Notes: generated by a model from the sequence alone, not told the origin. A stretch of DNA of 64,000 bases from Chryseobacterium sp. OV279 (GCF_900128945.1 NZ_FQUD01000001.1:1601450-1665449), one strand, 5' to 3'; numbered from the stretch's first letter, positions 8,230 to 17,217 are shown. Translations and numbers: made by a program.

Positions 8230-11200
8230 ATGTCTAATAACAAAAGAATTTTCGTAGAAAAAAGAGGAATTTTCGATGTTGAAAGTCCAAAAATTTTTGA
8301 TGAAGTAAAAGCAGTCGTTCCGGCGGTCAAAAATGTGAAAGTGTTTAATGTGTATGATATTTTCGGACTGAACGACGGAGAATTCGAAAAGGTGGTCAAC
8401 AGCACTTTCGTAGATCCGGTGACCGATATTTTACATACAGAAAACCCTGCCGCAGAGATCGGGTTTGCCATGGAGTTTCTTCCCGGCCAGTACGATCAGC
8501 GTGCAGATTCTGCGCAGCAGTGTATCGCTCTACTCACGGAGAATGAAAAATCTAAAGTAAGAAGCGGAAAACTGATCCAGTTTGAAGGCGTTTCTGAAGC
8601 AGATTTAGTAAAAATCAAAGACCTTCTGATTAATAAAGTGGAATCTCAGGAAAAAGATCTTTCGATACTGAACATTCCTGCAGATGAAGTACCGTCAAAA
8701 GTTTTGATCCACGAAAATTTCATCAGTTTCGATGATGCTGAACTTGAGAATTTTTACAACAATCACGGTTTCGCATTAGGATTGGATGACCTGAAATTTA
8801 TTCAGGAATACTTTAAAACGGAAAAAAGAAATCCTACAGAAACGGAACTGAAAGTTTTAGACACCTACTGGAGTGACCACTGCCGTCATACCACTTTTGA
8901 AACAGAATTGTCAGACATCCAGTTTGAAGGAGCATTCAAACAGACACTGGATACTATTTTCAGTGACTATATCGAAAAAAGAAAATTCTTAGGCCGCGAA
9001 CTGAAGCCGATCTCTTTAATGGATCTTGCGACAGTTTGTGGTAAATATTTCCATAAAACAGGGAATCTGGAGAACCTTGTTATCTCAGACGAGATCAATG
9101 CATGCACCATCCAGATAGAAGCTGAATACGATGGTAAAAAAGAGCCGTGGTATTTATTATTCAAAAATGAAACCCACAATCACCCGACTGAAATTGAACC
9201 TTTCGGAGGCGCTTCAACCTGTTTGGGAGGAGCGATCAGAGATCCTTTGTCCGGAAGATCATTTGTATTCCAGGCAATGAGATTAACAGGCGCTGCTGAT
9301 GTTTTAGAACCGGTTGATAAAACGTTACCGGGAAAACTGCCTCAGAAAACCATCACGAAACAGGCTGCCAACGGATATTCATCTTACGGAAACCAGATCG
9401 GTCTGGCGACTACCATGGTTTCTGAAATCTATGACGAAGGCTACAAAGCCAAGAGAATGGAAGTAGGATTCGTTACCGGAGCTGTTCCTGTAGATTGGGT
9501 TAGACGTGATAAACCTGAAAATGGTGATTCTATCATTATTTTAGGAGGGGCAACAGGCCGTGACGGAGTAGGTGGAGCGAGCGGAAGTTCAAAGGTGCAG
9601 GATGAAAACAGTATCCACACCATGTCTACTGAAGTTCAGAAAGGAAACGCCGTTGAAGAACGTAAAATCCAGAGACTGTTCAGAAATCCTGAAGTAACGA
9701 AGCTGATCAAAAAATCAAACGACTTCGGAGCGGGAGGTGTTTCTGTAGCTATCGGTGAAATTGCGGATTCATTAGAAGTGAATCTTGATGTTTTACCTTT
9801 AAAATATGAAGGACTGAACGGAACTGAGCTTGCTATTTCTGAATCTCAGGAAAGAATGGCCGTTGTTGTTGATCCGCAGGATAAAGAAAAGTTCATCAAA
9901 TTCTGTGAGGACGAAAATATTGTTGCTGTAGAAGTGGCAAAAGTGACCGATTCAGGAAGAATGCAGATGTTCTGGAAAGGCGATAAAATCGTTGACCTTT
10001 CAAGAGAATTCTTAGATACCAACGGATGTTCCAAAACTCAGGAAGTGAAAATTACCCACCTTGAGGAAGTAAAAGAAGAAACGCCTGCTTTTACAAAAGA
10101 GAACTTCATGACCATATTAAGCGACAAAAATGTAGCTTCCCAAAAAGGATTGTTGGAAATGTTCGACTCTTCTGTAGGCGGAACTACGGTTGCGATGCCG
10201 CTTGGAGGAAAATACCAGCAGACACTAATGGAAGGAAGTGCTCAGACACTGCCTATTTTAGGAGCAAAAGATATCGAAACCGTTTCTTTTGCAAGCTGGG
10301 GATTTGATACGGCAATTTCAAAGCAGAATTCACTCTTGGGAGCTTCTTATGCAGTCGTGGAAAGCGTTGCTAAGATCGCTGCCATGGGAGGTGATTATAA
10401 AAATATCAGATTAACGTTCCAGGAATATTTCGAAAAACTGGGTCAGAATCCGGAGAAATGGGGGAAACCTTTAGCTTCACTTCTGGGAGCTTACGATGCT
10501 CAGATCAACCTTGGTCTTGCAGCAATCGGAGGAAAAGACTCAATGAGCGGTACGTATCAGGATCTGAATGTTCCGCCGACATTGATTTCATTTGCCTGTG
10601 CTAATGGTGAGAAGAAAAACGTTATTTCACCGGAATTCAAAAATGCCGGAAATAAGTTGTATTTCTTCAGTCATACTCCTCAGGAAAACGGACTTCCTAA
10701 CTATGAAAGCTTAAAAGAAATCTTCGGATTTATTTTTGAAAACATCAAAGACGGGAAAATTGTTTCTGTGAAAACTGTTAAAGAAGGCGGTGCTGCAGTA
10801 GCTTTAGCGAAAATGAGCTTTGGAAACAGATTGGGAGCAGATATCACCATTGAGGAGAACGCTTTATTGGCTAAAAATATCGGTAGCTTGATCATCGAAT
10901 CAACAGAAGAGTTGAGCAATACTTCTCTTCAGCAGATCGGTGAAGTAAAAGATTCAGGTATTTTAAAAATCAACAATCTTGAATCTCAAATCTCAGAGCT
11001 TGAATCTGCATACACAGGAACATTTGAAAACCTTTTCCCAACGCAGGAAAAAGAAAAATTAACGGTTGAAATCGATGAGAAATCAAACTCAGTCAACCCA
11101 AGGAATATCATTATTAAAAAACATGGAATTGCTCAGCCGAAAGTATTTGCTCCTGTATTCCCGGGAACAAACTGCGAGTACGAAACCCTGAATGCATTCC

Positions 11201-11925
11201 ATAAAGAAGGAGCGGTCATCAGCAGTCTTCCGTTGAAAAACATCAGTCACCAGTTATTGGATGAAAGCATTGATGCTTGGGTGGAAGAGATCAGAACCTC
11301 TCAGATTCTTGCCTTCTCAGGAGGTTTCTCAGCAGGTGATGAGCCGGACGGTTCAGCGAAATTCATCGTTAACGTTCTTAAAAACGAAAAGATGAGAAAT
11401 GCTGTCCACGAACTATTGGACAGAGATGGAATGATCATCGGAATCTGTAACGGCTTCCAGGCTTTGGTTAAATCCGGTCTGTTACCTTACGGAAGAATTA
11501 AAGATCTGGATGAAAATTCTCCGACATTGGCTCACAATGCTATCAGAAGACATATCTCACAGATGGTGAATGTAAAAGTGATCAATGACGAAAGCCCTTG
11601 GTTAAAAGGAATGAAAGATCAGGTATTTACCATTCCAATCTCTCACGGTGAAGGACGTTTCATGGCTTCAGAAGACGAAATCAAGAAACTATACGAAAAC
11701 GGACAAATTGCGACTCAGTATATTGATCTTGATGGAAACATTGCCCACGGAATGCCATTCAACCCAAATAATTCATTATTCGGAATTGAAGGGGTTACCA
11801 GTCCTTGCGGAAAGATTTATGGAAGAATGGGACATCCGGAGCGTTTTGCAGAAGGCCTCATGAAAAACATACCGACCGCGAATTACCACAACATATTCAA
11901 AAACGGAGTAGAATACTTCAAATAA
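8230..11925 (+). CDS. purL: Phosphoribosylformylglycinamidine synthase
   Basis: PurL converts FGAR, glutamine and ATP to FGAM in purine synthesis. At 1231 residues this is the large single-chain form that fuses the synthase to its glutamine amidotransferase. Visible are the N-terminal linker region with YWSDHCRHTTFET, ATP-binding segments of the AIR-synthase type (KNETHNHPTEIEPFGGA; IGGKDSMSGTY), and the C-terminal amidotransferase beginning FPGTNCEYE. Its nucleophile is Cys1073 in GICNGFQ, with the His/Glu region at ISHGEGRF. The start at 8230 gives a normal N-terminus (MSNNKRIFVEKRG). No terminator separates it clearly from the hydrolase upstream, 76 bases away. Confidence 0.97.
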   Translation: MSNNKRIFVEKRGIFDVESPKIFDEVKAVVPAVKNVKVFNVYDIFGLNDGEFEKVVNSTFVDPVTDILHTENPAAEIGFAMEFLPGQYDQRADSAQQCIALLTENEKSKVRSGKLIQFEGVSEADLVKIKDLLINKVESQEKDLSILNIPADEVPSKVLIHENFISFDDAELENFYNNHGFALGLDDLKFIQEYFKTEKRNPTETELKVLDTYWSDHCRHTTFETELSDIQFEGAFKQTLDTIFSDYIEKRKFLGRELKPISLMDLATVCGKYFHKTGNLENLVISDEINACTIQIEAEYDGKKEPWYLLFKNETHNHPTEIEPFGGASTCLGGAIRDPLSGRSFVFQAMRLTGAADVLEPVDKTLPGKLPQKTITKQAANGYSSYGNQIGLATTMVSEIYDEGYKAKRMEVGFVTGAVPVDWVRRDKPENGDSIIILGGATGRDGVGGASGSSKVQDENSIHTMSTEVQKGNAVEERKIQRLFRNPEVTKLIKKSNDFGAGGVSVAIGEIADSLEVNLDVLPLKYEGLNGTELAISESQERMAVVVDPQDKEKFIKFCEDENIVAVEVAKVTDSGRMQMFWKGDKIVDLSREFLDTNGCSKTQEVKITHLEEVKEETPAFTKENFMTILSDKNVASQKGLLEMFDSSVGGTTVAMPLGGKYQQTLMEGSAQTLPILGAKDIETVSFASWGFDTAISKQNSLLGASYAVVESVAKIAAMGGDYKNIRLTFQEYFEKLGQNPEKWGKPLASLLGAYDAQINLGLAAIGGKDSMSGTYQDLNVPPTLISFACANGEKKNVISPEFKNAGNKLYFFSHTPQENGLPNYESLKEIFGFIFENIKDGKIVSVKTVKEGGAAVALAKMSFGNRLGADITIEENALLAKNIGSLIIESTEELSNTSLQQIGEVKDSGILKINNLESQISELESAYTGTFENLFPTQEKEKLTVEIDEKSNSVNPRNIIIKKHGIAQPKVFAPVFPGTNCEYETLNAFHKEGAVISSLPLKNISHQLLDESIDAWVEEIRTSQILAFSGGFSAGDEPDGSAKFIVNVLKNEKMRNAVHELLDRDGMIIGICNGFQALVKSGLLPYGRIKDLDENSPTLAHNAIRRHISQMVNVKVINDESPWLKGMKDQVFTIPISHGEGRFMASEDEIKKLYENGQIATQYIDLDGNIAHGMPFNPNNSLFGIEGVTSPCGKIYGRMGHPERFAEGLMKNIPTANYHNIFKNGVEYFK

Positions 11926-11931
11926 AAATAA

Positions 11932-11965
11932 AAATGACCGCCAATGAATGGCGGTCATTTTTTTA
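11932..11965 (+). terminator. Terminator of purL
   Basis: AATGACCGCC pairs with GGCGGTCATT around a 7-base loop and is followed by T7, seven bases after the purL stop. Confidence 0.92.
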
Positions 11966-12037
11966 TATCAGAATTCTTTGCTTTTCTTAAACCATGTATG
12001 TATTCATGGAAGTTTTGTGTTGAATCTTATATTTTTT

Positions 12038-12207
12038 TGACGCAAAGTTTTTACTTTAGACGATGTTAAGTTTAAAGGAATGCAAGGAGCTCGACTACGT
12101 CGCCGATGAAGCGAGTGGATAATAGGCGGCTTAATCGAATCAATGTTAATTGATTCCTTCTTTGCCTCCTCAAAATATGCAGTATTGGAATGAAAACTTT
12201 GCGTTAA
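12038..12207. repeat. MITE-like element with 15-bp terminal inverted repeats
   Basis: The left end reads TTGACGCAAAGTTTTT (12038-12053) and the right end GAAAACTTTGCGTTAA (12192-12207), reverse complements apart from one base. The 170-base unit has no coding frame; its interior is more G+C-rich than its flanks (CTCGACTACGTCGCCGATG). The shape fits a non-autonomous mobile element or a long structured repeat. No target-site duplication could be assigned with confidence. Confidence 0.5.
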
Positions 12208-12281
12208 ATCCTTAATGTATGATTGATAAAAATGTGAATTTTTATTGGATCAATTTCAAAACATGGAAACATATTTTTTTA

Positions 12282-12388
12282 AAACATTAAGATCTTAAAA
12301 GATGGGGGTGCTTAAAGAACTTAAAAAAATCAATTTATTGATTGCTTCATTCATAACAATAAGCATATTGCTTAAATTCTTAATGTTT
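12282..12388. repeat. AAACATTAAGA inverted-repeat element (copy 1)
   Basis: AAACATTAAGA at 12282-12292 is exactly inverted at 12378-12388 (TCTTAATGTTT), enclosing about 85 AT-rich bases. A sister with ends AACCATTAAGA/TCTTAATGGTT is at 28381-28502. Together with the preceding element it fills most of the 583-base gap after purL. Confidence 0.45.
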
Positions 12389-12508
12389 AAGATTTAGAAA
12401 TAAACTAAAGTTCATTGAAATTAAGAAAATTAAGATCAATTTTTATTGGATAACTAAGTCGAAAAAAAGTCTTTTTTTATATTTACGGAATAAAATCTTA
12501 CAAGAACG

Positions 12509-12913
12509 ATGTTGAATTCAGATCAAAATAAAAAAATTATCATCGATGGCAGCCGTTTCTCGGATCTGGCCGGATTCTATGATGAAGCTTCTTTGGTATT
12601 CATGAAAGATACAGACTGGAAAGTAGGAACACTTGATGGCTTCGATGATATTCTGTACGGCGGTTTCGGAGTATTTGAAAACAAAGATCAAGTTGAGATC
12701 ACATGGAAAGCATCCCAGAAATCAAGAGAAGATCTCGGCTTGGAAGCAACACGTATTTTTTACGAAAACAAAATCAGACAGGGAAAACCTTACAACATAG
12801 AACTGATCCGGCAAAAACTGGATGAATTGCTTTCAGGAAAAGGACAGACATTGTTTGAAATTTTAATAAAAATTATAGAATCACACAAAAATATTACCCT
12901 AATTTTGGATTGA
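12509..12913 (+). CDS. Barstar-family (ribonuclease inhibitor-like) protein
   Basis: A 134-residue cytoplasmic protein that looks like the barstar family. It has an initial strand ending in a Gly (KKIIIDGSRFSDLAGFYDE), then the W-KVGTLDGFDDILYGGFG segment that corresponds to the barnase-facing 'N-L-D-A-L-x-D' helix of barstar, then a C-terminal helix. Barstars bind and block secreted ribonucleases. No RNase or polymorphic toxin gene is adjacent, so it may be an orphan immunity protein or have another partner. The start at 12509 is the only ATG before the conserved region. An AT-rich TATATTTA upstream near 12479 could be a weak promoter core. Confidence 0.68.
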   Translation: MLNSDQNKKIIIDGSRFSDLAGFYDEASLVFMKDTDWKVGTLDGFDDILYGGFGVFENKDQVEITWKASQKSREDLGLEATRIFYENKIRQGKPYNIELIRQKLDELLSGKGQTLFEILIKIIESHKNITLILD

Positions 12914-12928
12914 TATTAGAAGAATGAT

Positions 12929-12956
12929 GAGTTATAAGTTATGAGTTATGAGTTAT
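12929..12956 (+). repeat. Heptanucleotide GAGTTAT tandem repeat
   Basis: Four units of GAGTTAT (the second is AAGTTAT) lie just after the barstar-like gene. They are prone to slippage and of no known role. A degenerate relative is at 30081-30134. Confidence 0.75.
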
Positions 12957-13033
12957 GAGTGATGGTCAACTGTATTACTTATATCCCAACAGTACTAATT
13001 TCTAACATCTAATATCTAACATCTTATTTAAGA

Positions 13034-13660
13034 ATGAAAAAAATGATTTACGGGCTGTTCTTCGGCGACAGCATTACTTATGGAGAATACGACGGCGTAT
13101 TCGGCGGATGGGTAGATATTCTGAAAAGATATGCCCTGCAGCAGTTTCATGAAGGAAGCAACGAACTGATTCTTTTTAATCTTGGAATAGGCGGTGAAAC
13201 CACAGAAGGCTTACTGAAAAGAATGCCTCACGAACTGGCTGCCAGAAATTCTGCAGAAGGAAATATTGTTTTTATCGGTTACGGAGCGAATGACCTTGCC
13301 GTAAAGAATGGAAGTCAGATGGTAAGTCCTGATCAGTTCAGGGATAATATCAAAACAGCAGTTCAACATGCGAAACAGTATTCCGGGGATATTTATCTTG
13401 TCAGCATTCTTCCGTTTTCAGAAAAAGTAGATGGGGTAGAATCTGCAACAGGAAAACTGCGAATCAACGGAGATGTTTTACTATACAACCAAATTCTTAA
13501 AGATACAGCGGCTGAAAATGCTTTACATTATATTGATTTCTATGCTGCATTGGTAGAAGATAAAGAAATCCTGCTTTCTGCAGACGGCGTTCATCCTAAT
13601 GAAAAAGGCTATGGCATCATGGCTGAAACGGCAATACCAATCATTGAAAAATATTTATAA
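13034..13660 (+). CDS. SGNH/GDSL-family hydrolase
   Basis: A 208-residue esterase/lipase-type hydrolase without a signal peptide, so probably cytoplasmic. The SGNH blocks are present: FFGDSITYG with the nucleophile Ser near the N-terminus, the Gly of LFNLGIGGETT, the Asn in GYGANDLA, and the catalytic Asp/His pair in DGVHPNEKGYGIMA near the C-terminus. These enzymes hydrolyse acyl esters or thioesters; the substrate cannot be read. Its TAA overlaps the ATG of the next gene (TAATG), a sign of translational coupling with the gamma-glutamylcyclotransferase-like protein. A second in-frame ATG at 13043 is an alternative start. Confidence 0.88.
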   Translation: MKKMIYGLFFGDSITYGEYDGVFGGWVDILKRYALQQFHEGSNELILFNLGIGGETTEGLLKRMPHELAARNSAEGNIVFIGYGANDLAVKNGSQMVSPDQFRDNIKTAVQHAKQYSGDIYLVSILPFSEKVDGVESATGKLRINGDVLLYNQILKDTAAENALHYIDFYAALVEDKEILLSADGVHPNEKGYGIMAETAIPIIEKYL

Positions 13661-13992
13661 TGGTACATTTATTTTCTTACGGAACCCTGCAGAAAGAGCA
13701 GGTGCAAATTGAAACATTTGGAAGAATTCTGGAAGGTGAAAAAGATATTCTGACAGGCTATACAATGAAAATGGTAGAAATTACCGATCCCGAAGTATTG
13801 CGCAAAAGCAATCAGAAATACCATCCGATCCTGGAACTTTCCGGAAACAGTAGTAATGAAGTGGAAGGAATGCTTTTCGAAGTGACGGAAGAGGAAATTC
13901 TTCAGGCTGATGAATATGAAGTGGAGGATTACAAAAGAATTGAAACCTCTTTTAAATCGGGAAAGAAAGGTTTTATTTATGTAGGAAAATGA
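13660..13992 (+). CDS. AIG2/gamma-glutamylcyclotransferase-like protein
   Basis: A 110-residue protein with the family's N-terminal substrate-binding motif YGTLQ (residues 7-11) and the conserved acidic residue in ADEYEVEDYKR near residue 87, which in this fold acts as the general acid/base for cyclising gamma-glutamyl groups to 5-oxoproline. Related proteins act on gamma-glutamyl-amines or dipeptides, so the exact substrate is open. It overlaps the preceding SGNH hydrolase by one base and ends before a strong bidirectional terminator, so the two form an operon. Confidence 0.85.
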   Translation: MVHLFSYGTLQKEQVQIETFGRILEGEKDILTGYTMKMVEITDPEVLRKSNQKYHPILELSGNSSNEVEGMLFEVTEEEILQADEYEVEDYKRIETSFKSGKKGFIYVGK

Positions 13993-14013
13993 TTTTAAAC
14001 CTAACTAATAAAG

Positions 14014-14041
14014 AAAAAACGGGCGTTAGCCCGTTTTTTTG
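14014..14041. terminator. Bidirectional terminator between convergent genes
   Basis: AAAACGGGC-GTTA-GCCCGTTTT with A and T runs on both sides. It can stop the AIG2-like gene from the left and the secreted-protein operon from the right. Confidence 0.88.
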
Positions 14042-14060
14042 TAGATAGTCCGTATTTGGA

Positions 14061-14606
14061 TTACCAGACATTAATCCATAAATCTCCTCCGAAGGTTACA
14101 GCTTCTGCTTTAAATGCATAGTTGATTCCATTCAGTGTACTGGTTCCTGATATGTAATTGGGAATACCTGTACAAGTCGGATAAAAACCTACAGATCCTC
14201 CCAGGGTTGGATTCATTTGTCCCGGATTACTAGGGTCTTTGAGCTCAAATTTCATATAACTCCATCGCTGAGCATCAGCTACCGCAGGACTGATGGACGT
14301 AGCTGGAACCACTGTACTGTTATGCCAATAACTGTCAATAGGATAAGGATGTGGCGATGATGCAAAAGATGATGATTTTAAAAAGGTGGTATAATCGGTA
14401 ATCACGCCCGGAGGCAGCGGTATACTGGGTCCTAAAGCCTGATAACCATCACCACACTGGGAAAGGTTTACGGTAAATAGGGTATAGTGTAAATTTAAGC
14501 TATGGTAAGAATCGTCATTAAATACATGTAAAGTTCCTGAACCGTTTTGTGCAAAAGCCGCAGATCCGATACTTAGACCGAGAAGAATGGTGAATATCTT
14601 TTTCAT
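14061..14606 (-). CDS. Secreted protein of unknown function
   Basis: I do not recognise this family. The 181-residue product has a clear signal peptide (MKKIFTILLGLSIGSAAFAQ). The mature part is rich in Ser, Thr, Gly, Pro and aromatics, has two cysteines (LSQCGDGY and YPTCTGIP) and ends in a hydrophobic strand (DLWINVW). This suggests a small beta-rich extracellular or periplasmic domain. It starts two bases after the stop of the lipoprotein gene at 14609-14986, so they are co-transcribed and may work together at the cell surface. Confidence 0.72.
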   Translation of the reverse strand: MKKIFTILLGLSIGSAAFAQNGSGTLHVFNDDSYHSLNLHYTLFTVNLSQCGDGYQALGPSIPLPPGVITDYTTFLKSSSFASSPHPYPIDSYWHNSTVVPATSISPAVADAQRWSYMKFELKDPSNPGQMNPTLGGSVGFYPTCTGIPNYISGTSTLNGINYAFKAEAVTFGGDLWINVW

Positions 14607-14608
14607 AA

Positions 14609-14986
14609 TTAATCGTTTAGAGTTTTTTGAGGAGTTTTGTTATTTTTTTCGTTGTAAATTTTTACAGCCCAGGTAAGGATTTTATCACGGTCTCCCTGGG
14701 TGATTTTTTTGATCTCCTGGTCAGAGGTACCGGTAGATTTTATTAACTCTAAGGCGGATGGAATCAGGATGTCTTTACGACGGTCACTCAGTTCCAGTGA
14801 TTGCTGATTTCTTTTTTCCTCCTCAGTCGGAAGATTTTGAGGAAGACTCAGGCTCTTAATTGATTTTTCAAAATTAGTAATCTCCTTGCTCTTTTTAGCA
14901 TCAACCGGAGTAACAACTGCGGTCGATTCTGTGCTGCACGAGATAAATGCTGCCATCATGATCGCATAGAATAGTTTGCTTTTCAT
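14609..14986 (-). CDS. Small lipoprotein of unknown function
   Basis: A 125-residue protein with a lipoprotein signal peptide (AAFISC: Cys near residue 17), so a lipid-anchored envelope protein. The mature part is hydrophilic, with a Lys/Glu-rich helical middle (LSDRRKDILIPSALELIK) and no known domain. It is the first gene of a two-gene operon with the secreted protein at 14061-14606 (2-base spacing). No clear TAnnTTTG core was found upstream; a TACATTTA on the minus strand about 45 bases before the start is the nearest match. Confidence 0.72.
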   Translation of the reverse strand: MKSKLFYAIMMAAFISCSTESTAVVTPVDAKKSKEITNFEKSIKSLSLPQNLPTEEEKRNQQSLELSDRRKDILIPSALELIKSTGTSDQEIKKITQGDRDKILTWAVKIYNEKNNKTPQKTLND

Positions 14987-15384
14987 AGGTATAAATTATT
15001 ATTAGGTTTTTATAAATGTATTGATTTTACATATATCATGTAACGGTGAAAAGTATAATTTATTTTAAATCTGTATTTATTTGGTAATTATTTTATCGAT
15101 ATTCAAAATTTATTGAAATTTATACTATAAAACACATTATGTACTAGCAATAAAATTTGCTGGAATTTGAAAAATCAGAAAAAAAGCAAGCAGATGACCT
15201 CTCCGCAGGACGAGATGTGAATAAAAATAGTCTGGAAAATATCAACAATAGAATAGGCAATAGCTCAGAAGAAGGATATCTTTAATATGACGAAATCAAT
15301 ACTCAATAGGATTAGACTTTAGCGCGGCTTGTATTAAAATATTTAACATAAAAAACATTCAATTCAATCCTCAACGTTTAATTT
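14987..15384. other. Intergenic region with a coding-like remnant
   Basis: This 398-base AT-rich stretch presumably holds the lipoprotein operon's promoter on the minus strand. A 42-codon open stretch from TTG at 15157 to TAA at 15283-15285 has a hydrophilic, protein-like composition (for example KKQADDLSAGRDVNKNSLEN) but no ATG and no recognisable homology; it could be a gene remnant. Confidence 0.35.
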
Positions 15385-15470
15385 TAATCCCTAATCCCTA
15401 ATCCCTAATCCCTAATCCCTAATCCCTAATCCCTAATCCCTAATCCCTAATCCCTAATCCCTAATCCCTA
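15385..15470. repeat. Perfect 12-copy TAATCCC tandem array
   Basis: Twelve identical 7-base units (15385-15468) followed by TA. The array abuts the dgkA stop codon: the TAG on the minus strand (15470-15468) uses its last bases. Such arrays vary in copy number by slippage. As it is downstream of dgkA, changes should alter the 3' end of the mRNA rather than the protein. Confidence 0.95.
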
Positions 15471-15818
15471 AACATACTTCCAGTACACAAAAATCCCAAC
15501 AATAACCGCCGCAGCAGCCATCAATACAACAGCTCCCGCCGCAATATCTTTAATAAACCCAATTCTCTTATCAAAATCAGGCTGGATGATGTCACATATC
15601 CTTTCTATGGCGGTATTGAAAATTTCGGCACTTAAAACTGCCAGGGAAGCTATAAGAATGAGCACGGTATCTATGGCCGAAAGTTTAAAATAGAAAATCA
15701 GGAAAAGATTAATGAAAAAGGCTGCAAGTTCAATCTGGAAATTCCTTTCCGTTTTGATCATCAGAAAAATACCGCGGAAAGCGTTGATGAAACTTCTGTG
15801 AACAGGCGGTTTATTCAT
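15468..15818 (-). CDS. dgkA: Diacylglycerol kinase, prokaryotic type
   Basis: A small integral membrane kinase of the DgkA family that phosphorylates diacylglycerol (or undecaprenol in many Gram-positives) with ATP. The 116-residue product has the family signature AEIFNTAIERICDI with catalytic Glu and Asn, then KDIAAGAVVL, and three hydrophobic helices (IELAAFFINLFLIFYF; TVLILIASLAVL; VVLMAAAAVIVGIFVY). I chose ATG 15818 (MNKPPVHRSFINAFRGIF). An in-frame ATG at 15884 would add 22 residues that are not typical of the family. The stop codon abuts the TAATCCC array. Confidence 0.9.
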   Translation of the reverse strand: MNKPPVHRSFINAFRGIFLMIKTERNFQIELAAFFINLFLIFYFKLSAIDTVLILIASLAVLSAEIFNTAIERICDIIQPDFDKRIGFIKDIAAGAVVLMAAAAVIVGIFVYWKYV

Positions 15819-16035
15819 GGATTCTTTTTCACAAATATAGTATTTGTATTTCGATGAAAATGGAGGATGAATGGCTGTTTTCAAAATTAGCAGACTCTTT
15901 CCACAAAAAAGACGTAGTTTTTGAAATCTTCTGTTTAAAAATTAAATCCGGGCTTAATGTCAAGTCTGAAAACCAATTAGTGATATTTGTGAAAAACTCC
16001 CTATGATTATTTTTTTCATTATAGTTTCTATTTAT

Positions 16036-16043
16036 TATATTTG
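16036..16043 (+). promoter_or_regulatory. Promoter -7 element for dnaN
   Basis: TATATTTG fits TAnnTTTG exactly and lies 21 bases before the dnaN ATG. No TTG-type -33 box is evident. Confidence 0.6.
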
Positions 16044-16064
16044 TAGAAACTTATTTTTAAATCT

Positions 16065-17195
16065 ATGAAATTTATTATTTCAAGTGGTGAACTGCAGAAA
16101 GCATTGCAAACTGTAAGTGGCGTAATATCAAGCTCTCAATCGAGACCGATTTTAGAAAACTATCTTTTTGAATTAGACGGAAATAACGTTACCATTACAG
16201 CTTCTGATGGCGAGACTACTCTTGTTACTTCTTTGGAGGTAAAGTCTGATGATTCGGGTAAATTTGCCGTTCCTGCTAAGATTTTTCAGGATTTTATCAA
16301 GACTTATGGTGAACAGCCTTTGACGTTTGTTGTAAAAGATAATGCAGAAGGAACCGGGAGCCAGCTTGAGATTTTAGATGAAAAAGACAATTTCGCGGTA
16401 GCATTGGATAATGCAGATGATTATCCTGAACTTCCGGAATTTGATGCCTCTCAAAGTGTAGCGATGCCTGCCGGAGTTTTATCTGAAGCACTGACGAACA
16501 CTCTTTTTGCAACCAGTAATGACTCTCTCCGTCCTGTAATGACAGGCGTATTGTTCCAGTTTGGTGAGAACGAAACGAATTTTGTTTCTACCGATTCTCA
16601 CAGATTGGTTGTTTATAAAAGAACAGACCTGATGAACGCCGAACCTATGGAATTCATCATGCCTAAAAAGCCTTTGAACATTTTCAAAAATATCCTGGCC
16701 AGCTCAAACGAAGACGTTAAGATCGACTTCAACGAGAATATGGCTAAATTTACTTTTGGAAAGCATATCTGGATCTGCAGACTGATAGACGGGAAATATC
16801 CTAACTATACAGCTGTAATCCCGAAAGAAAATCCAAACGTACTGACGATCAACAGAAACCTTCTTTTAGGAGCGATCAAAAGAGCATCGATCATGTCTAA
16901 CAAATCTACCAACCAGGTGAGATTTAAACTGTCTGCCAATATTCTTCACCTTCACGCAGAAGATACAGAATATGCAAACAAAGCAGATATGCAGATCCCT
17001 TGCGACTACAACGGAGAAGATATCAATATCGGTTTCAGCTCTAAGTTCTTAACGGAAATGCTTACCATTTTAGGTTCTGACGATATCACTATGAAAATGT
17101 CTCAACCGAACAGACCGGGGATCATTGAACCTCTTGACGGTCTTGAAGAAAGCGAAAACATCCTGATGTTATCAATGCCGGTAATCGGATTGTAA
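16065..17195 (+). CDS. dnaN: DNA polymerase III sliding clamp (beta subunit)
   Basis: The ring-forming processivity factor of the replicative polymerase. The 376-residue length and three-domain repeat structure are normal: it starts MKFIISSGELQKALQTVSGV and has the conserved segments SRPILENYLFEL, FVSTDSHRLVVYKR and the C-terminal LMLSMPVIGL (usual M-P-hydrophobic end). As in other Flavobacteria the gene stands alone and not next to dnaA. The start follows directly on an exact -7 element. It ends in a terminator that precedes the M23 peptidase gene. Confidence 0.98.
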   Translation: MKFIISSGELQKALQTVSGVISSSQSRPILENYLFELDGNNVTITASDGETTLVTSLEVKSDDSGKFAVPAKIFQDFIKTYGEQPLTFVVKDNAEGTGSQLEILDEKDNFAVALDNADDYPELPEFDASQSVAMPAGVLSEALTNTLFATSNDSLRPVMTGVLFQFGENETNFVSTDSHRLVVYKRTDLMNAEPMEFIMPKKPLNIFKNILASSNEDVKIDFNENMAKFTFGKHIWICRLIDGKYPNYTAVIPKENPNVLTINRNLLLGAIKRASIMSNKSTNQVRFKLSANILHLHAEDTEYANKADMQIPCDYNGEDINIGFSSKFLTEMLTILGSDDITMKMSQPNRPGIIEPLDGLEESENILMLSMPVIGL

Positions 17196-17217
17196 GATCA
17201 ATTATACATACAACTAA

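Noticed and set aside
13034..13660. Secreted GDSL lipase
   Set aside because: No signal peptide; the first residues (MKKMIYGLFFGDS) run directly into the catalytic block.
15157..15285. A 42-codon protein-like open stretch from TTG
   Set aside because: No ATG, no recognisable homologue, and short. The composition is protein-like, so a gene remnant is possible, but not enough to list as a gene.
15385..15470. Telomere-like sequence or CRISPR
   Set aside because: TAATCCC resembles telomeric repeats only by chance; no spacers, and it lies inside a chromosome.
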